Below, one piece after another: positions 1 through 7,102 of a DNA stretch of 9,145 nt. Every line of letters begins with the position of its first letter. Position 1 is the stretch's first letter. The position numbers and the translations under genes are program-made. This stretch comes from an uncultured Oscillospiraceae bacterium (GTDB taxonomy: Bacteria > Bacillota > Clostridia > Oscillospirales > Acutalibacteraceae), in the NCBI GenBank assembly GCA_900553525.1, contig USDZ01000060.1:1-9145 (forward strand). The letters are read 5' to 3'. The notes under the pieces were generated by a model. It was not told the DNA's origin, did no database searches, and was given only the letters and a program-made list of their open reading frames with translations.

Positions 1-2
1 AT

Positions 3-407
3 CTGGGATACCGGCACAGCGTCTTCATGGACGAGGGAGACATGGTGGTGTCCGCCACCCTCCGCCTCACCCCCGGCGATCCGGCGGAGATTGCCGCCCG
101 TATGGAGGAGCTGCTGCGCCGCCGCCGGGAAAAGCAGCCGCTGGAATACCCCAGCGCCGGCAGCTTTTTCAAACGCCCTCCCGGAAATTTTGCCGGAACC
201 CTGATCGAGTCTTGCGGGCTTAAGGGGAAGCGGATCGGCGGCGCGCAGATCAGTGAAAAGCATGCGGGATTCCTCATCAACGCAGGAGGTGCGACCTGTG
301 CCGATGTGTTGGAGCTGTCCAGACAGGTGAGGGAGACCGTGTTTCGGCGGACCGGTGTCCGGCTGGAACCAGAGGTCCGCGCGGTGGGCCGCGGGATGGA
401 TGGATAA
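3..407 (+). CDS. murB: UDP-N-acetylenolpyruvoylglucosamine reductase (MurB), C-terminal part
   Basis: MurB is the cytoplasmic FAD enzyme that uses NADPH to reduce UDP-GlcNAc-enolpyruvate to UDP-MurNAc, the second committed step of peptidoglycan precursor synthesis. Only the last 134 residues are present; the N-terminal FAD-binding part lies before the window. The fragment opens with LGYRHSVF, matching the conserved YR-S-F segment of the family. GSFFKRP follows at fragment residues 53-59, and its serine (residue 54) is the expected proton donor to the enolpyruvyl carbon. Next come GTLIESCGLKG, the ISEKHAGFLIN segment, and a terminal LEPEVRAVG whose second glutamate (about residue 124) matches the catalytic glutamate. 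The layout fits the shorter type II MurB of Gram-positives. The stop is TAA at 405-407, and rapZ begins 43 bases later on the same strand, a common clostridial pairing. Identity is firm; the only oddity is truncation by the window edge. Confidence 0.96.
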   Translation: MGYRHSVFMDEGDMVVSATLRLTPGDPAEIAARMEELLRRRREKQPLEYPSAGSFFKRPPGNFAGTLIESCGLKGKRIGGAQISEKHAGFLINAGGATCADVLELSRQVRETVFRRTGVRLEPEVRAVGRGMDG

Positions 408-450
408 CGGGCTTATCCGGACAGGGAGCCAGCCGGTATGGGAGGAAATC

Positions 451-1311
451 ATGGAATTTGTTATCGTGACCGGAATGTCCGGAGCAGGGAAGTCCCGAGC
501 ATTGGATGTGCTGGAGGATATGGGATTTTACTGTGTGGATAACATGCCGCCCTATCTCCTTTCCCAATTTGCGGAACAATGCAAACAGACACCAAATCCG
601 TTTTCCAAAGCGGCGATCGTGATAGATGTCCGGAGCGGAGAGTGGTTTAGGGGTTTGCTTGATGAACTGGACAGGATGAAGGGATCAGGCAGTCAAACTA
701 AGATATTGTTTCTGGATTGTGACGATCAAGTGTTGTTGCGCCGCTACAAAGAAACCCGACGCCGACACCCCTTGATGGAAGATAACGGAGGTTCCCTATT
801 TCAAGCGATTGCAGCGGAACGACGGCTGTTAAAATCCGTCCGGGACCGGACGGATTTTCTGATGAACACGTCTCTGCTGTCTATTTCACAACTGCATGAA
901 CAGATTACGTCCCTGTTTATGGGAGATCCGTCCCGGTCCATGGTCATCCAGTGCATCTCTTTTGGATTTAAATACGGATTTCCGGCCGAAGCCGATCTCG
1001 TTCTGGATGTGCGTTGCTTGCCCAATCCGTATTATGTGGACGGCCTTAGAAATCAGACCGGATTGGACCAAACGGTGCGTGCTTTTGTGCTCGCTCAAGA
1101 TGAAACGAAGGAGTTCCAAAATAGGTGTTATGCCTTGATCGATTATCTGCTTCCTCTTTACCGTCGTGAAGGAAAAAGCCAGCTAGTGATTGCGTTCGGC
1201 TGTACTGGCGGTAAACACCGCTCGGTGACACTGGCCGAGGAGCTGGCAAAGCATGTGGGGGACGGTGGCCACCGCGTTATCGTCCATCACCGGGATATTG
1301 CGAAGTTGTGA
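451..1311 (+). CDS. rapZ: RNase adapter / nucleotide-binding protein RapZ (YvcJ)
   Basis: RapZ/YvcJ is a cytoplasmic P-loop protein that binds ATP or GTP. In enterobacteria it guides RNase E to the GlmZ small RNA to control amino-sugar synthesis. In Bacillota its role is less defined and has been linked to competence and cell-wall metabolism. The 286-residue product has the usual family length. It carries a Walker A motif GMSGAGKS (8-15), the conserved DNMPP (30-34), a Walker B-like strand IVIDVR with D59, and ETRRRHPL (101-108). The C-terminal domain has SFGFKYG (170-176), DVRCLPNPYY (186-195), GCTGGKHRSV (250-259) and HRD (280-282). The ATG at 451 was chosen because GGAGGA lies at 441-446, four bases upstream, and the protein then starts exactly where the family does. 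An upstream in-frame extension overlaps murB and has no family resemblance. The gene is flanked by murB and whiA, and the usual neighbour yvcK is missing. Confidence 0.95.
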   Translation: MEFVIVTGMSGAGKSRALDVLEDMGFYCVDNMPPYLLSQFAEQCKQTPNPFSKAAIVIDVRSGEWFRGLLDELDRMKGSGSQTKILFLDCDDQVLLRRYKETRRRHPLMEDNGGSLFQAIAAERRLLKSVRDRTDFLMNTSLLSISQLHEQITSLFMGDPSRSMVIQCISFGFKYGFPAEADLVLDVRCLPNPYYVDGLRNQTGLDQTVRAFVLAQDETKEFQNRCYALIDYLLPLYRREGKSQLVIAFGCTGGKHRSVTLAEELAKHVGDGGHRVIVHHRDIAKL

Positions 1312-1327
1312 AAGGCGGAGAACACCC

Positions 1328-2215
1328 GTGTCCTTTTCATCGGAAGTTAAACAGGAGTTGGCCGCCATACAGGATGAGCGGCCCTGCTGCCGTGCCGCGG
1401 AAGCCTATGGGATGGCGGAGTTCGGGCATGCTTTTTCCGAACGCCGGGTGTCCCTGCAAACGGAAAACGCATTTGTGGTTCGTTTGTATGCCGGCCTTCT
1501 CGGCGAGGTCTGCCAAACCCCTCTTGTCGTGACGGAGGGAAAAGGACTGTATACAGCAGCGGCGGCAGACCGGGAAGCGCGTTTACGTATCCTGAAAAGA
1601 TTCGGACATACGCCGACGGATGTAGGGGTGCGTCTCAATCGCGCCAATCTCGAGTGCGACCAATGCCCGGCGGCTTTCGTCCGTGGGGCCTTTTTGTCCT
1701 GTGGAACTGTGACAAATCCAGAGATGGACTATCATCTTGAATTCAGCGTTCCCTTTTTAAATTTGAGTCGAGATTTGACCACGTTATTGACAGAGCTCGG
1801 CCTGGCGGCGAAATGGACGCACCGCGGGGGAGGCTATGTGGTATATTTTAAGGAAAGCGAAAGCATCGAGGACTGTTTGACTCTCATGGGCGCGACCGCA
1901 GCGGCACTCAAGCTTATGGGCGTTAAAATGATTAAAGATATCCGTAACAACGCCAATCGAGTCACGAACTGTGAGAGCGCCAATATCGACAAAACCGTCG
2001 CCGCCTCCGCTCAACAAAGCGAAGCTGTCCGAAAAATTGAGCGAACGGTAGGGCTGAATGCTCTTCCCGAGGAATTGCGGGAAGTAGCTCGGCTTCGGTT
2101 GGAAAACCCGGAATTTTCTTTAAGGGAACTGGGAGAAGCTCTCGAAAACCCCATGACCCGCTCGGGTGTCAATCACCGGCTGCGCCGGATCATGAGGTTT
2201 GCGGACAGTTTGTAA
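1328..2215 (+). CDS. whiA: DNA-binding regulator WhiA
   Basis: WhiA is a DNA-binding protein derived from a LAGLIDADG homing endonuclease. It controls sporulation genes in Streptomyces and affects cell division and chromosome segregation in Bacillus. The 295-residue product is slightly short for the family (about 300-330). The N-terminus MSFSSEVKQEL and a CC pair (residues 20-21) are typical. Residues 117-139, FVRGAFLSCGTVTNPE onward, match the degenerate LAGLIDADG core. The middle signature NRVTNCESANIDKTV (210-224) is strong. The C-terminal helix-turn-helix covers LPEELREVARLRL (246-258) through SGVNHRLRRI (279-288). The start is GTG at 1328, because only this start gives the family N-terminus and a GGCGGAG ribosome site lies at 1314-1320; a longer frame from inside rapZ is not supported. 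It lies 16 bases after the rapZ stop, implying translation from one transcript. Confidence 0.95.
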   Translation: MSFSSEVKQELAAIQDERPCCRAAEAYGMAEFGHAFSERRVSLQTENAFVVRLYAGLLGEVCQTPLVVTEGKGLYTAAAADREARLRILKRFGHTPTDVGVRLNRANLECDQCPAAFVRGAFLSCGTVTNPEMDYHLEFSVPFLNLSRDLTTLLTELGLAAKWTHRGGGYVVYFKESESIEDCLTLMGATAAALKLMGVKMIKDIRNNANRVTNCESANIDKTVAASAQQSEAVRKIERTVGLNALPEELREVARLRLENPEFSLRELGEALENPMTRSGVNHRLRRIMRFADSL

Positions 2216-2288
2216 GTGTGTAAGGCTTTCGTATCGGACGATGGCTTTGGAAAAGCCGCCGTGGTCTGCAAATAAGGAGGGAAGGCGG

Positions 2289-5200
2289 ATGGCCTTTGTT
2301 CACCTGCATGTGCATAGCGAATACAGCCTGCTCGACGGGGCCTGCCGTATTCCGGGATTGGTAAAGCGGGCCGCCGCGCTGGGACAGGAGGCCGTGGCGG
2401 TCACCGACCACGGTGTCATGTACGGCCTAGTCGAATTTTATAAAGAGGCGAAAAAAGCTGGGATCAAGCCGATTCTGGGATGCGAAGCTTACGTGGCCGC
2501 CCGTACCCGTTTCGATAAAGTACACGGGACGGACAGCGAACACGCTCATTTGGTGCTTTTATGTGAAAACGAGACGGGGTATTACAATCTTGTAAAGATG
2601 ATTTCCGCCGCTTGGACGGAAGGATTTTACGGTAAACCTCGGGTGGATCGGGAGCTGTTGAGAGAGTATCACGATGGGCTGATCGCTCTTTCAGCCTGCT
2701 TGGCGGGAGAGATTCCCCGGGCTCTTGTACAGGGAGATACCGAACGGGCGAAAAAAATCGCCTTGGAATACCGCGACATATTTGGAGAAGACCATTTTTA
2801 CCTGGAACTTCAGGATCATGGGCTGGAGGAGCAGAGGGTCATCAGCCCTTTGTTGGTTCGTCTCTCCAAAGAGACGGGGATTCCACTGGTGTGTACCAAC
2901 GACGCGCATTATCTCGCCCGTGAGGATGCCCGCATGCAGCGTGTGCTGATCTCCATTCAGACCAACACGACGGTGGACGAGCCCAACCCCCTGGCTTTTG
3001 AAACAGAGGAGTTTTATCTAAAGTCGGAGGATGAGATGCGGGTTTTGTTCCCCGATCTGCCTGAAGCCTTCGACAATACCGTCCGGATCGCGGAGAGATG
3101 CCAGGTCGAACTCACCTTCGGTCAGACTCAACTGCCCCGGTTCGACGCTCCTGGCGGGGACAGCGCCGCCTATTTCCGCGAACGCTGTTACGCGGGGTTG
3201 TATAAGCATTACGGGGATCCTCCCGATCCCGCAATTGTGGAACGGCTGGAATATGAGCTTTCCACCATCGAGCAGATGGGGTATGTGGACTATTACCTGA
3301 TCGTCCACGATTTTGTTCAATATGCTAAGGATCACAATATTCCGGTCGGTCCCGGCCGAGGATCAGGAGCGGGTAGCCTATGCGCCTATTGCATCGGTAT
3401 TACGGGGATTGATCCCATTAAGTACAACCTGCTCTTTGAGCGGTTTCTCAATCCTGAGCGGGTCAGTATGCCCGATTTCGACATTGATTTTTGTAATGAA
3501 AAACGGCAACAGGTCATCGATTATGTGATCGGTAAATATGGCGCTGATCATGTGGCTCAGATTGTCACCTTCGGTACTATGGCGGCCCGGGCTGCTATAC
3601 GGGATGTAGCCAGGGCGATGGGGTTGCCCTATGCATTGGCGGACTCGGTTGCGAAATCGGTACCCTGGGAACTGAACATGACGTTGGACAAGGCCCTTTC
3701 CCAGTCGAGAAACCTGCGGCAGCAATATGAAAGTGATTCTCAGGTTCGGGAACTCATCGATATGGCTCGCAAGGTGGAGGGGATGCCTCGCCACGCCTCC
3801 ACCCATGCCGCGGGGGTAGTCATCACCGCAAAACCGGTGAGGGAATACGTTCCTCTTTGTCTTAACGGCGATTCTGTAGCTACCCAGTATACCATGGGGA
3901 TCCTCGAAGAACTCGGCCTTCTCAAAATGGATTTTCTCGGTCTACGCAACCTAACCGTCATCGCGGATGCAGTGGAGATGATCCACCGAAGCAAACCGGA
4001 TTTTTCCATTGAGAATATTCCGCTGGATGCGCCGGAGGTTTACCGTATGATGGCCCAGGCCAACAGCGACGGGGTGTTTCAATACGAATCCCCCGGTATG
4101 AAACGGGTACTTCTACAGCTCAAGCCCGATCGATTCGAAGATCTGATTGCGGTCACGGCTTTATTCCGGCCGGGGCCGATGGATTCCATTCCGAAATACA
4201 TCTATAATCGGCATCATCCTGAAGCGGTGCGTTATCTCCATCCTTCCCTGGAACCTATCCTCAACGTCACTTACGGTTGTATCGTGTATCAGGAGCAGGT
4301 TATGCAAATTTTCCGGGAATTGGCGGGCTATTCCTTCGGACGAGCCGATGTGGTGCGGCGAGCCATGTCTAAGAAAAAACACGACGTGATGGAACGGGAA
4401 AGAGAGATTTTTCTCCACGGCCTGACCGATGAGAATGGAACGGTGATGGTGGAGGGGTGTGAACGCCGCGGGATTCCCGCCGACGTGGCGGTGGCAGTTT
4501 TTGAGGATATGGCTTCCTTTGCGTCTTATGCATTCAATAAATCCCATGCGGCCGCCTATGCAACGGTCTCTTATCAGACCGCCTACTTAAAATGCTTTTT
4601 TCCCCGAGAATATATGGCCGCCCTGCTGACCAGCGTGTTCGACTCGGGAAAAGTGGCGGGATATATCGGAGAATGTGAACGTCTACACATCCCGGTTCTG
4701 CCACCTTCAGTCAACGAAAGCGTTTCGGCCTTTACAGTAGCGGACGGGCATATCCGCTTCGGTCTTCTGGCTGTCAAAAATCTCGGACGCGGACTCATCG
4801 CGGAGCTGGTAAAGGAGCGGGAAGAGAACGGGCCGTTCCGTAGCTTTTATGACTTCTGTCGGCGGATGTCCCTTCACCGGGAGTTCAACCGTCGAGCCCT
4901 AGAAAGCCTGATTAAATGCGGTTCTCTCGATGGTCTGGGCGCCAACCGCCGTCAGATGCTGGAATCCTCCGACACGATACTCCAGATGCTGGACGATCAA
5001 AACCGGCGGAATCTGGCGGGCCAGCTCGGATTCTTTGATGATCCCGAAAATGCCGCTATAAGCGAACCGGTGTTGCCCGACCTTCCCGAAATGCCCTATG
5101 ACGAGTTGCTGGCGATGGAAAAAGAAGTTGCCGGTATGTATTTGACCGGGAATCCCATGAAGCCCTATGCCGCTCTTCATGAACGGATGAAAGCCGCTCG

Positions 5201-5855
5201 TATCGACCGGATTAAAGCGGCTTTCGAGGAGGAGATGGGGGAGGTGCCGGTTGAGTTTTCGGATGGGGATTCGGTGCTGCTTCTCGGAATGCTCTCCGCT
5301 GTACAGATCAAGTCCACGCGGAGCAATTCTCAAATGGCATATGCCACGTTGGAAGATATGGCCGGGTCGATTGAGCTGATCATTTTTTCCAAAGCCCTGG
5401 CCCAATGCGGCGCTCTTCTCCAGGCGGGACGAGTCGTCGTGGTGCGGGGACGGATTAATATGCGGGAGGATGAGGATCCCAAAATTCTTGTGAACCGGAT
5501 GGATGAAGCACCGCCGCCCGATGCATTGCCTCAGCCGATTCCAGGTTTGACCGGGACATCTGCGCCGGTTGACGCGGCGGCTAACAAGAAACCGAGACAT
5601 GTTCCAGACGGACGGAAGCTTCCATCCGCCCGACATGGCCTGTATCTGAGGGTGCCGTCTCCCGATTCCCATGAATGGAAACGCGCGCTATTGGTAGTGC
5701 GGGTGTTTGATGGGGAAGAGCCGCTTTACCTTCGTTACACGGACACCGGCAAGTTGGTGAGGGCCCCCCACGCGCTCTGGGTGGATGTCAACGATGTTTT
5801 GTTGCGGGAGTTGCGGTCGATATTGGGGCAGGAAAATGTCGCTCTCGTGGATTAG
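2289..5855 (+). CDS. dnaE: DNA polymerase III subunit alpha (DnaE1 type)
   Basis: DnaE is the catalytic alpha subunit of a bacterial replicative polymerase (family C). The 1188-residue product begins with a PHP domain. All nine expected metal ligands appear present: H7, H9, D16, H41, E66, H87, C137, D205 and H207. The polymerase core has GPGRGSGAGS (354-363), PDFDID with catalytic D396 and D398, and the third aspartate D548 in LLKMDFLGLR. A C-terminal helix-hairpin-helix region is followed by QLGFF (912-916), which resembles a beta-clamp binding motif. An OB-fold lies at about 994-1074, then a Pro/Ala-rich linker (about 1075-1117) and a small tail domain. The order PHP-polymerase-OB marks DnaE rather than PolC. 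ATG 2289 is preceded by AAGGAGG at 2274-2280 and gives the family start FVHLHVHSEYSLLDG. It follows whiA by 73 bases and is probably in the same operon. Confidence 0.97.
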   Translation: MAFVHLHVHSEYSLLDGACRIPGLVKRAAALGQEAVAVTDHGVMYGLVEFYKEAKKAGIKPILGCEAYVAARTRFDKVHGTDSEHAHLVLLCENETGYYNLVKMISAAWTEGFYGKPRVDRELLREYHDGLIALSACLAGEIPRALVQGDTERAKKIALEYRDIFGEDHFYLELQDHGLEEQRVISPLLVRLSKETGIPLVCTNDAHYLAREDARMQRVLISIQTNTTVDEPNPLAFETEEFYLKSEDEMRVLFPDLPEAFDNTVRIAERCQVELTFGQTQLPRFDAPGGDSAAYFRERCYAGLYKHYGDPPDPAIVERLEYELSTIEQMGYVDYYLIVHDFVQYAKDHNIPVGPGRGSGAGSLCAYCIGITGIDPIKYNLLFERFLNPERVSMPDFDIDFCNEKRQQVIDYVIGKYGADHVAQIVTFGTMAARAAIRDVARAMGLPYALADSVAKSVPWELNMTLDKALSQSRNLRQQYESDSQVRELIDMARKVEGMPRHASTHAAGVVITAKPVREYVPLCLNGDSVATQYTMGILEELGLLKMDFLGLRNLTVIADAVEMIHRSKPDFSIENIPLDAPEVYRMMAQANSDGVFQYESPGMKRVLLQLKPDRFEDLIAVTALFRPGPMDSIPKYIYNRHHPEAVRYLHPSLEPILNVTYGCIVYQEQVMQIFRELAGYSFGRADVVRRAMSKKKHDVMEREREIFLHGLTDENGTVMVEGCERRGIPADVAVAVFEDMASFASYAFNKSHAAAYATVSYQTAYLKCFFPREYMAALLTSVFDSGKVAGYIGECERLHIPVLPPSVNESVSAFTVADGHIRFGLLAVKNLGRGLIAELVKEREENGPFRSFYDFCRRMSLHREFNRRALESLIKCGSLDGLGANRRQMLESSDTILQMLDDQNRRNLAGQLGFFDDPENAAISEPVLPDLPEMPYDELLAMEKEVAGMYLTGNPMKPYAALHERMKAARIDRIKAAFEEEMGEVPVEFSDGDSVLLLGMLSAVQIKSTRSNSQMAYATLEDMAGSIELIIFSKALAQCGALLQAGRVVVVRGRINMREDEDPKILVNRMDEAPPPDALPQPIPGLTGTSAPVDAAANKKPRHVPDGRKLPSARHGLYLRVPSPDSHEWKRALLVVRVFDGEEPLYLRYTDTGKLVRAPHALWVDVNDVLLRELRSILGQENVALVD

Positions 5856-5878
5856 CCGGGATATAATTGGTCAAATAA

Positions 5879-5923
5879 ACCGGATTTTGACATTTTCCGG
5901 GATATTTATCGGTAAAATCCGGT
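5879..5923. promoter_or_regulatory. 10-bp inverted repeat just upstream of the pfkA promoter (candidate operator)
   Basis: ACCGGATTTT (5879-5888) and AAAATCCGGT (5914-5923) form a perfect 10-bp inverted repeat separated by 25 bases. The right arm ends two bases before the putative -35 of the pfkA promoter. No T-run follows the right arm, so it does not look like an intrinsic terminator for dnaE. A second pattern overlaps it: CCGGGATAT occurs directly repeated at 5856-5864 and 5897-5905, 41 bases apart, about four helical turns. Position and symmetry fit binding of a dimeric regulator controlling pfkA, but no known operator consensus was recognised and the role is inferred. Confidence 0.45.
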
Positions 5924-5924
5924 C

Positions 5925-5954
5925 TTGCACACCAATTGAAGAGTAGTGTATAAT
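5925..5954 (+). promoter_or_regulatory. Sigma-A-type promoter for pfkA
   Basis: A perfect TATAAT -10 box lies at 5949-5954. The -35 is weak: TTGCAC at 5925-5930 with an 18-base spacer, or TGCACA at 5926-5931 with a 17-base spacer. Transcription would start near 5961, leaving a leader of about 45 bases before the pfkA ATG. A strong -10 with a poor -35 suggests dependence on an activator or fine control, consistent with the inverted repeat directly upstream. Confidence 0.65.
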
Positions 5955-5970
5955 AAGTACATTCTGTGAA

Positions 5971-5984
5971 GCGGCAGGTGCCGC
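5971..5984 (+). promoter_or_regulatory. Leader hairpin in the pfkA 5' UTR
   Basis: GCGGCA (5971-5976) and TGCCGC (5979-5984) are perfectly complementary around a two-base GG; the real loop is probably four bases with a 5-bp stem. The hairpin would lie about 10 bases from the predicted 5' end of the pfkA mRNA and 7 bases before the AAGGAG ribosome site (5992-5997), which stays unpaired. It could stabilise the transcript or affect initiation; that role is inferred. Confidence 0.4.
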
Positions 5985-6005
5985 GGGAAATAAGGAGAGA
6001 TACCG

Positions 6006-6974
6006 ATGTCTATCAAAAAACTCGCGGTTCTGACCAGCGGTGGCGACGCACCGGGCATGAATGCTGCTGTGCGTGCTGTTGTCCGTACCGCTTTGAGCAA
6101 AGGCGTACAGGTGTATGGCGTGTATCGGGGCTATAACGGTCTGATCAACGGCGACCTCATGGAGATGGATCTGCGCAGTGTGTCGGATATTATTCACCGG
6201 GGGGGAACGATGCTGTATACCGCCCGCAGCCCCGAATTCTGTACGGAAGAGGGGATGCAGAAGGCAGTGGCTACCTGCCGGGAGTACGGTATTGAGGGCC
6301 TGGTGGTCATCGGAGGCGACGGGTCGTTCCGTGGCGCCAAAGACTTGACTCAGCGGGGTGTTCCCTGTGTTGGTCTTCCCGGGACTATTGATAACGATAT
6401 TTCCTGCTGCGAGCAGACCATCGGTTACGACACCGCCTTGAATACCAGCCTTGAAATGATCGACAAGCTCCGCGACACGGCCCAGTCCCACGACCGCTGT
6501 AGCGTTGTGGAGGTTATGGGGCGTCGGGCCGGCTATCTCGCCCTTAATGTGGGGATTGCCGCCGGTGCTACCAGCATCCTGGTTCCGGAGGTTCCGTTTG
6601 ACTTCGATCGGGATATTGTGGAGCGGATGAAAAGAATATCGGCTACCGGCAAAAAGCATTTCATCATCGTAGTCGCAGAGGGTGTCGGCCATGTCATGGA
6701 GCTTGCCACCCGGATTGAGGAATCCACCGGATTTGAAACCCGCGCGACGATTCTTGGACATGTCCAGCGCGGCGGCAGCCCTACGGTTCGGGATCGTGTC
6801 ATCGCTAGCCGAATGGGCTATCATGCAGTTGAATTGCTGTTAGAGGGTAAAAGTAACCGTGTCGTCAGCATCAAGGACGATCATCTTGTCGATTACGACA
6901 TTGAAGAAGCGCTCCAGATGAGAAAACCCTTTGATTTCGAATTGTATCGGATTGCCCACGAAATCTCCATCTGA
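6006..6974 (+). CDS. pfkA: ATP-dependent 6-phosphofructokinase
   Basis: PfkA phosphorylates fructose 6-phosphate to fructose 1,6-bisphosphate in the cytoplasm, the committed step of glycolysis. The 322-residue product is the standard bacterial length. Visible motifs are the nucleotide-binding TSGGDAPGMN (10-19), YTARS (71-75), GGDGS (103-107) and PGTIDND (125-131) with catalytic base D129. Substrate residues R164, MGR (171-173), E225, R246, H252 and R255 line up with those of Escherichia coli PfkA. Glycines at 104 (IGGDGS) and 126 (PGTIDND), where pyrophosphate-dependent enzymes usually have Asp and Lys, mark it as ATP-dependent. The start ATG is supported by AAGGAG at 5992-5997, eight bases upstream. 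It has its own promoter after dnaE, an adjacency common in clostridia, so it can be expressed independently of the replication block. No defects are seen. Confidence 0.97.
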   Translation: MSIKKLAVLTSGGDAPGMNAAVRAVVRTALSKGVQVYGVYRGYNGLINGDLMEMDLRSVSDIIHRGGTMLYTARSPEFCTEEGMQKAVATCREYGIEGLVVIGGDGSFRGAKDLTQRGVPCVGLPGTIDNDISCCEQTIGYDTALNTSLEMIDKLRDTAQSHDRCSVVEVMGRRAGYLALNVGIAAGATSILVPEVPFDFDRDIVERMKRISATGKKHFIIVVAEGVGHVMELATRIEESTGFETRATILGHVQRGGSPTVRDRVIASRMGYHAVELLLEGKSNRVVSIKDDHLVDYDIEEALQMRKPFDFELYRIAHEISI

Positions 6975-7006
6975 TCGAGGATTCTCCGCCTCTTTAAAAT
7001 TTAGGG

Positions 7007-7046
7007 CAACAAATGGCTTGAACGATTCCGTTCAAGCCATTTGTTG
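7007..7046. terminator. Perfect 18-bp palindromic hairpin between convergent genes
   Basis: An 18-base arm (7007-7024, beginning CAACAAATGG) is exactly complementary to 7029-7046 (ending CCATTTGTTG) around the tetraloop ATTC. It starts 32 bases after the pfkA stop, and a convergent gene ends at 7103, so a bidirectional transcription stop is the natural reading. It lacks the usual U-tract in both directions: the plus strand continues GAAAAAGG and the minus strand continues CCCTAAATTTT. It may act as a U-less terminator, a 3' end stabiliser or a protein-binding palindrome. Confidence 0.55.
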
Positions 7047-7060
7047 AAAAAGGAATTCGC

Positions 7061-7079
7061 ATAAAACGTTCGGTTTTAT
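7061..7079. terminator. Small AT-rich hairpin, possible weak terminator of the minus-strand gene
   Basis: ATAAAAC (7061-7067) and GTTTTAT (7073-7079) pair perfectly around GTTCG. It lies 24 bases past the TAA of the minus-strand surface-protein gene. The stem is short and has only one GC pair, so it would be weak; it could be incidental or assist the larger palindrome beyond it. Confidence 0.25.
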
Positions 7080-7102
7080 AATGGGCGGGTTTGATCGTTC
7101 GT

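Noticed and set aside
1253..1327. Longer whiA start overlapping the rapZ 3' end
   Set aside because: The extra residues do not resemble WhiA, whereas GTG 1328 gives the conserved N-terminus and has a ribosome site.
2243..2257. Hairpin GGCTTT/AAAGCC between whiA and dnaE
   Set aside because: A 6-bp stem with a three-base loop and no following T-run; too weak to call a terminator or attenuator.
4899..5672. Minus-strand open frame of 257 codons opposite the 3' part of dnaE
   Set aside because: It is antisense to conserved DnaE sequence and has no family features; it is a composition shadow.
5862..5867. Second perfect TATAAT just after the dnaE stop
   Set aside because: No acceptable -35 hexamer lies at 16-18 bases upstream; the box at 5949 is better placed for pfkA.
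5871..6824. Minus-strand open frame of 317 codons opposite pfkA
   Set aside because: It lies almost wholly antisense to an unmistakable pfkA, shows no recognisable domain or ribosome site, and its product looks like a translation of the complementary strand.
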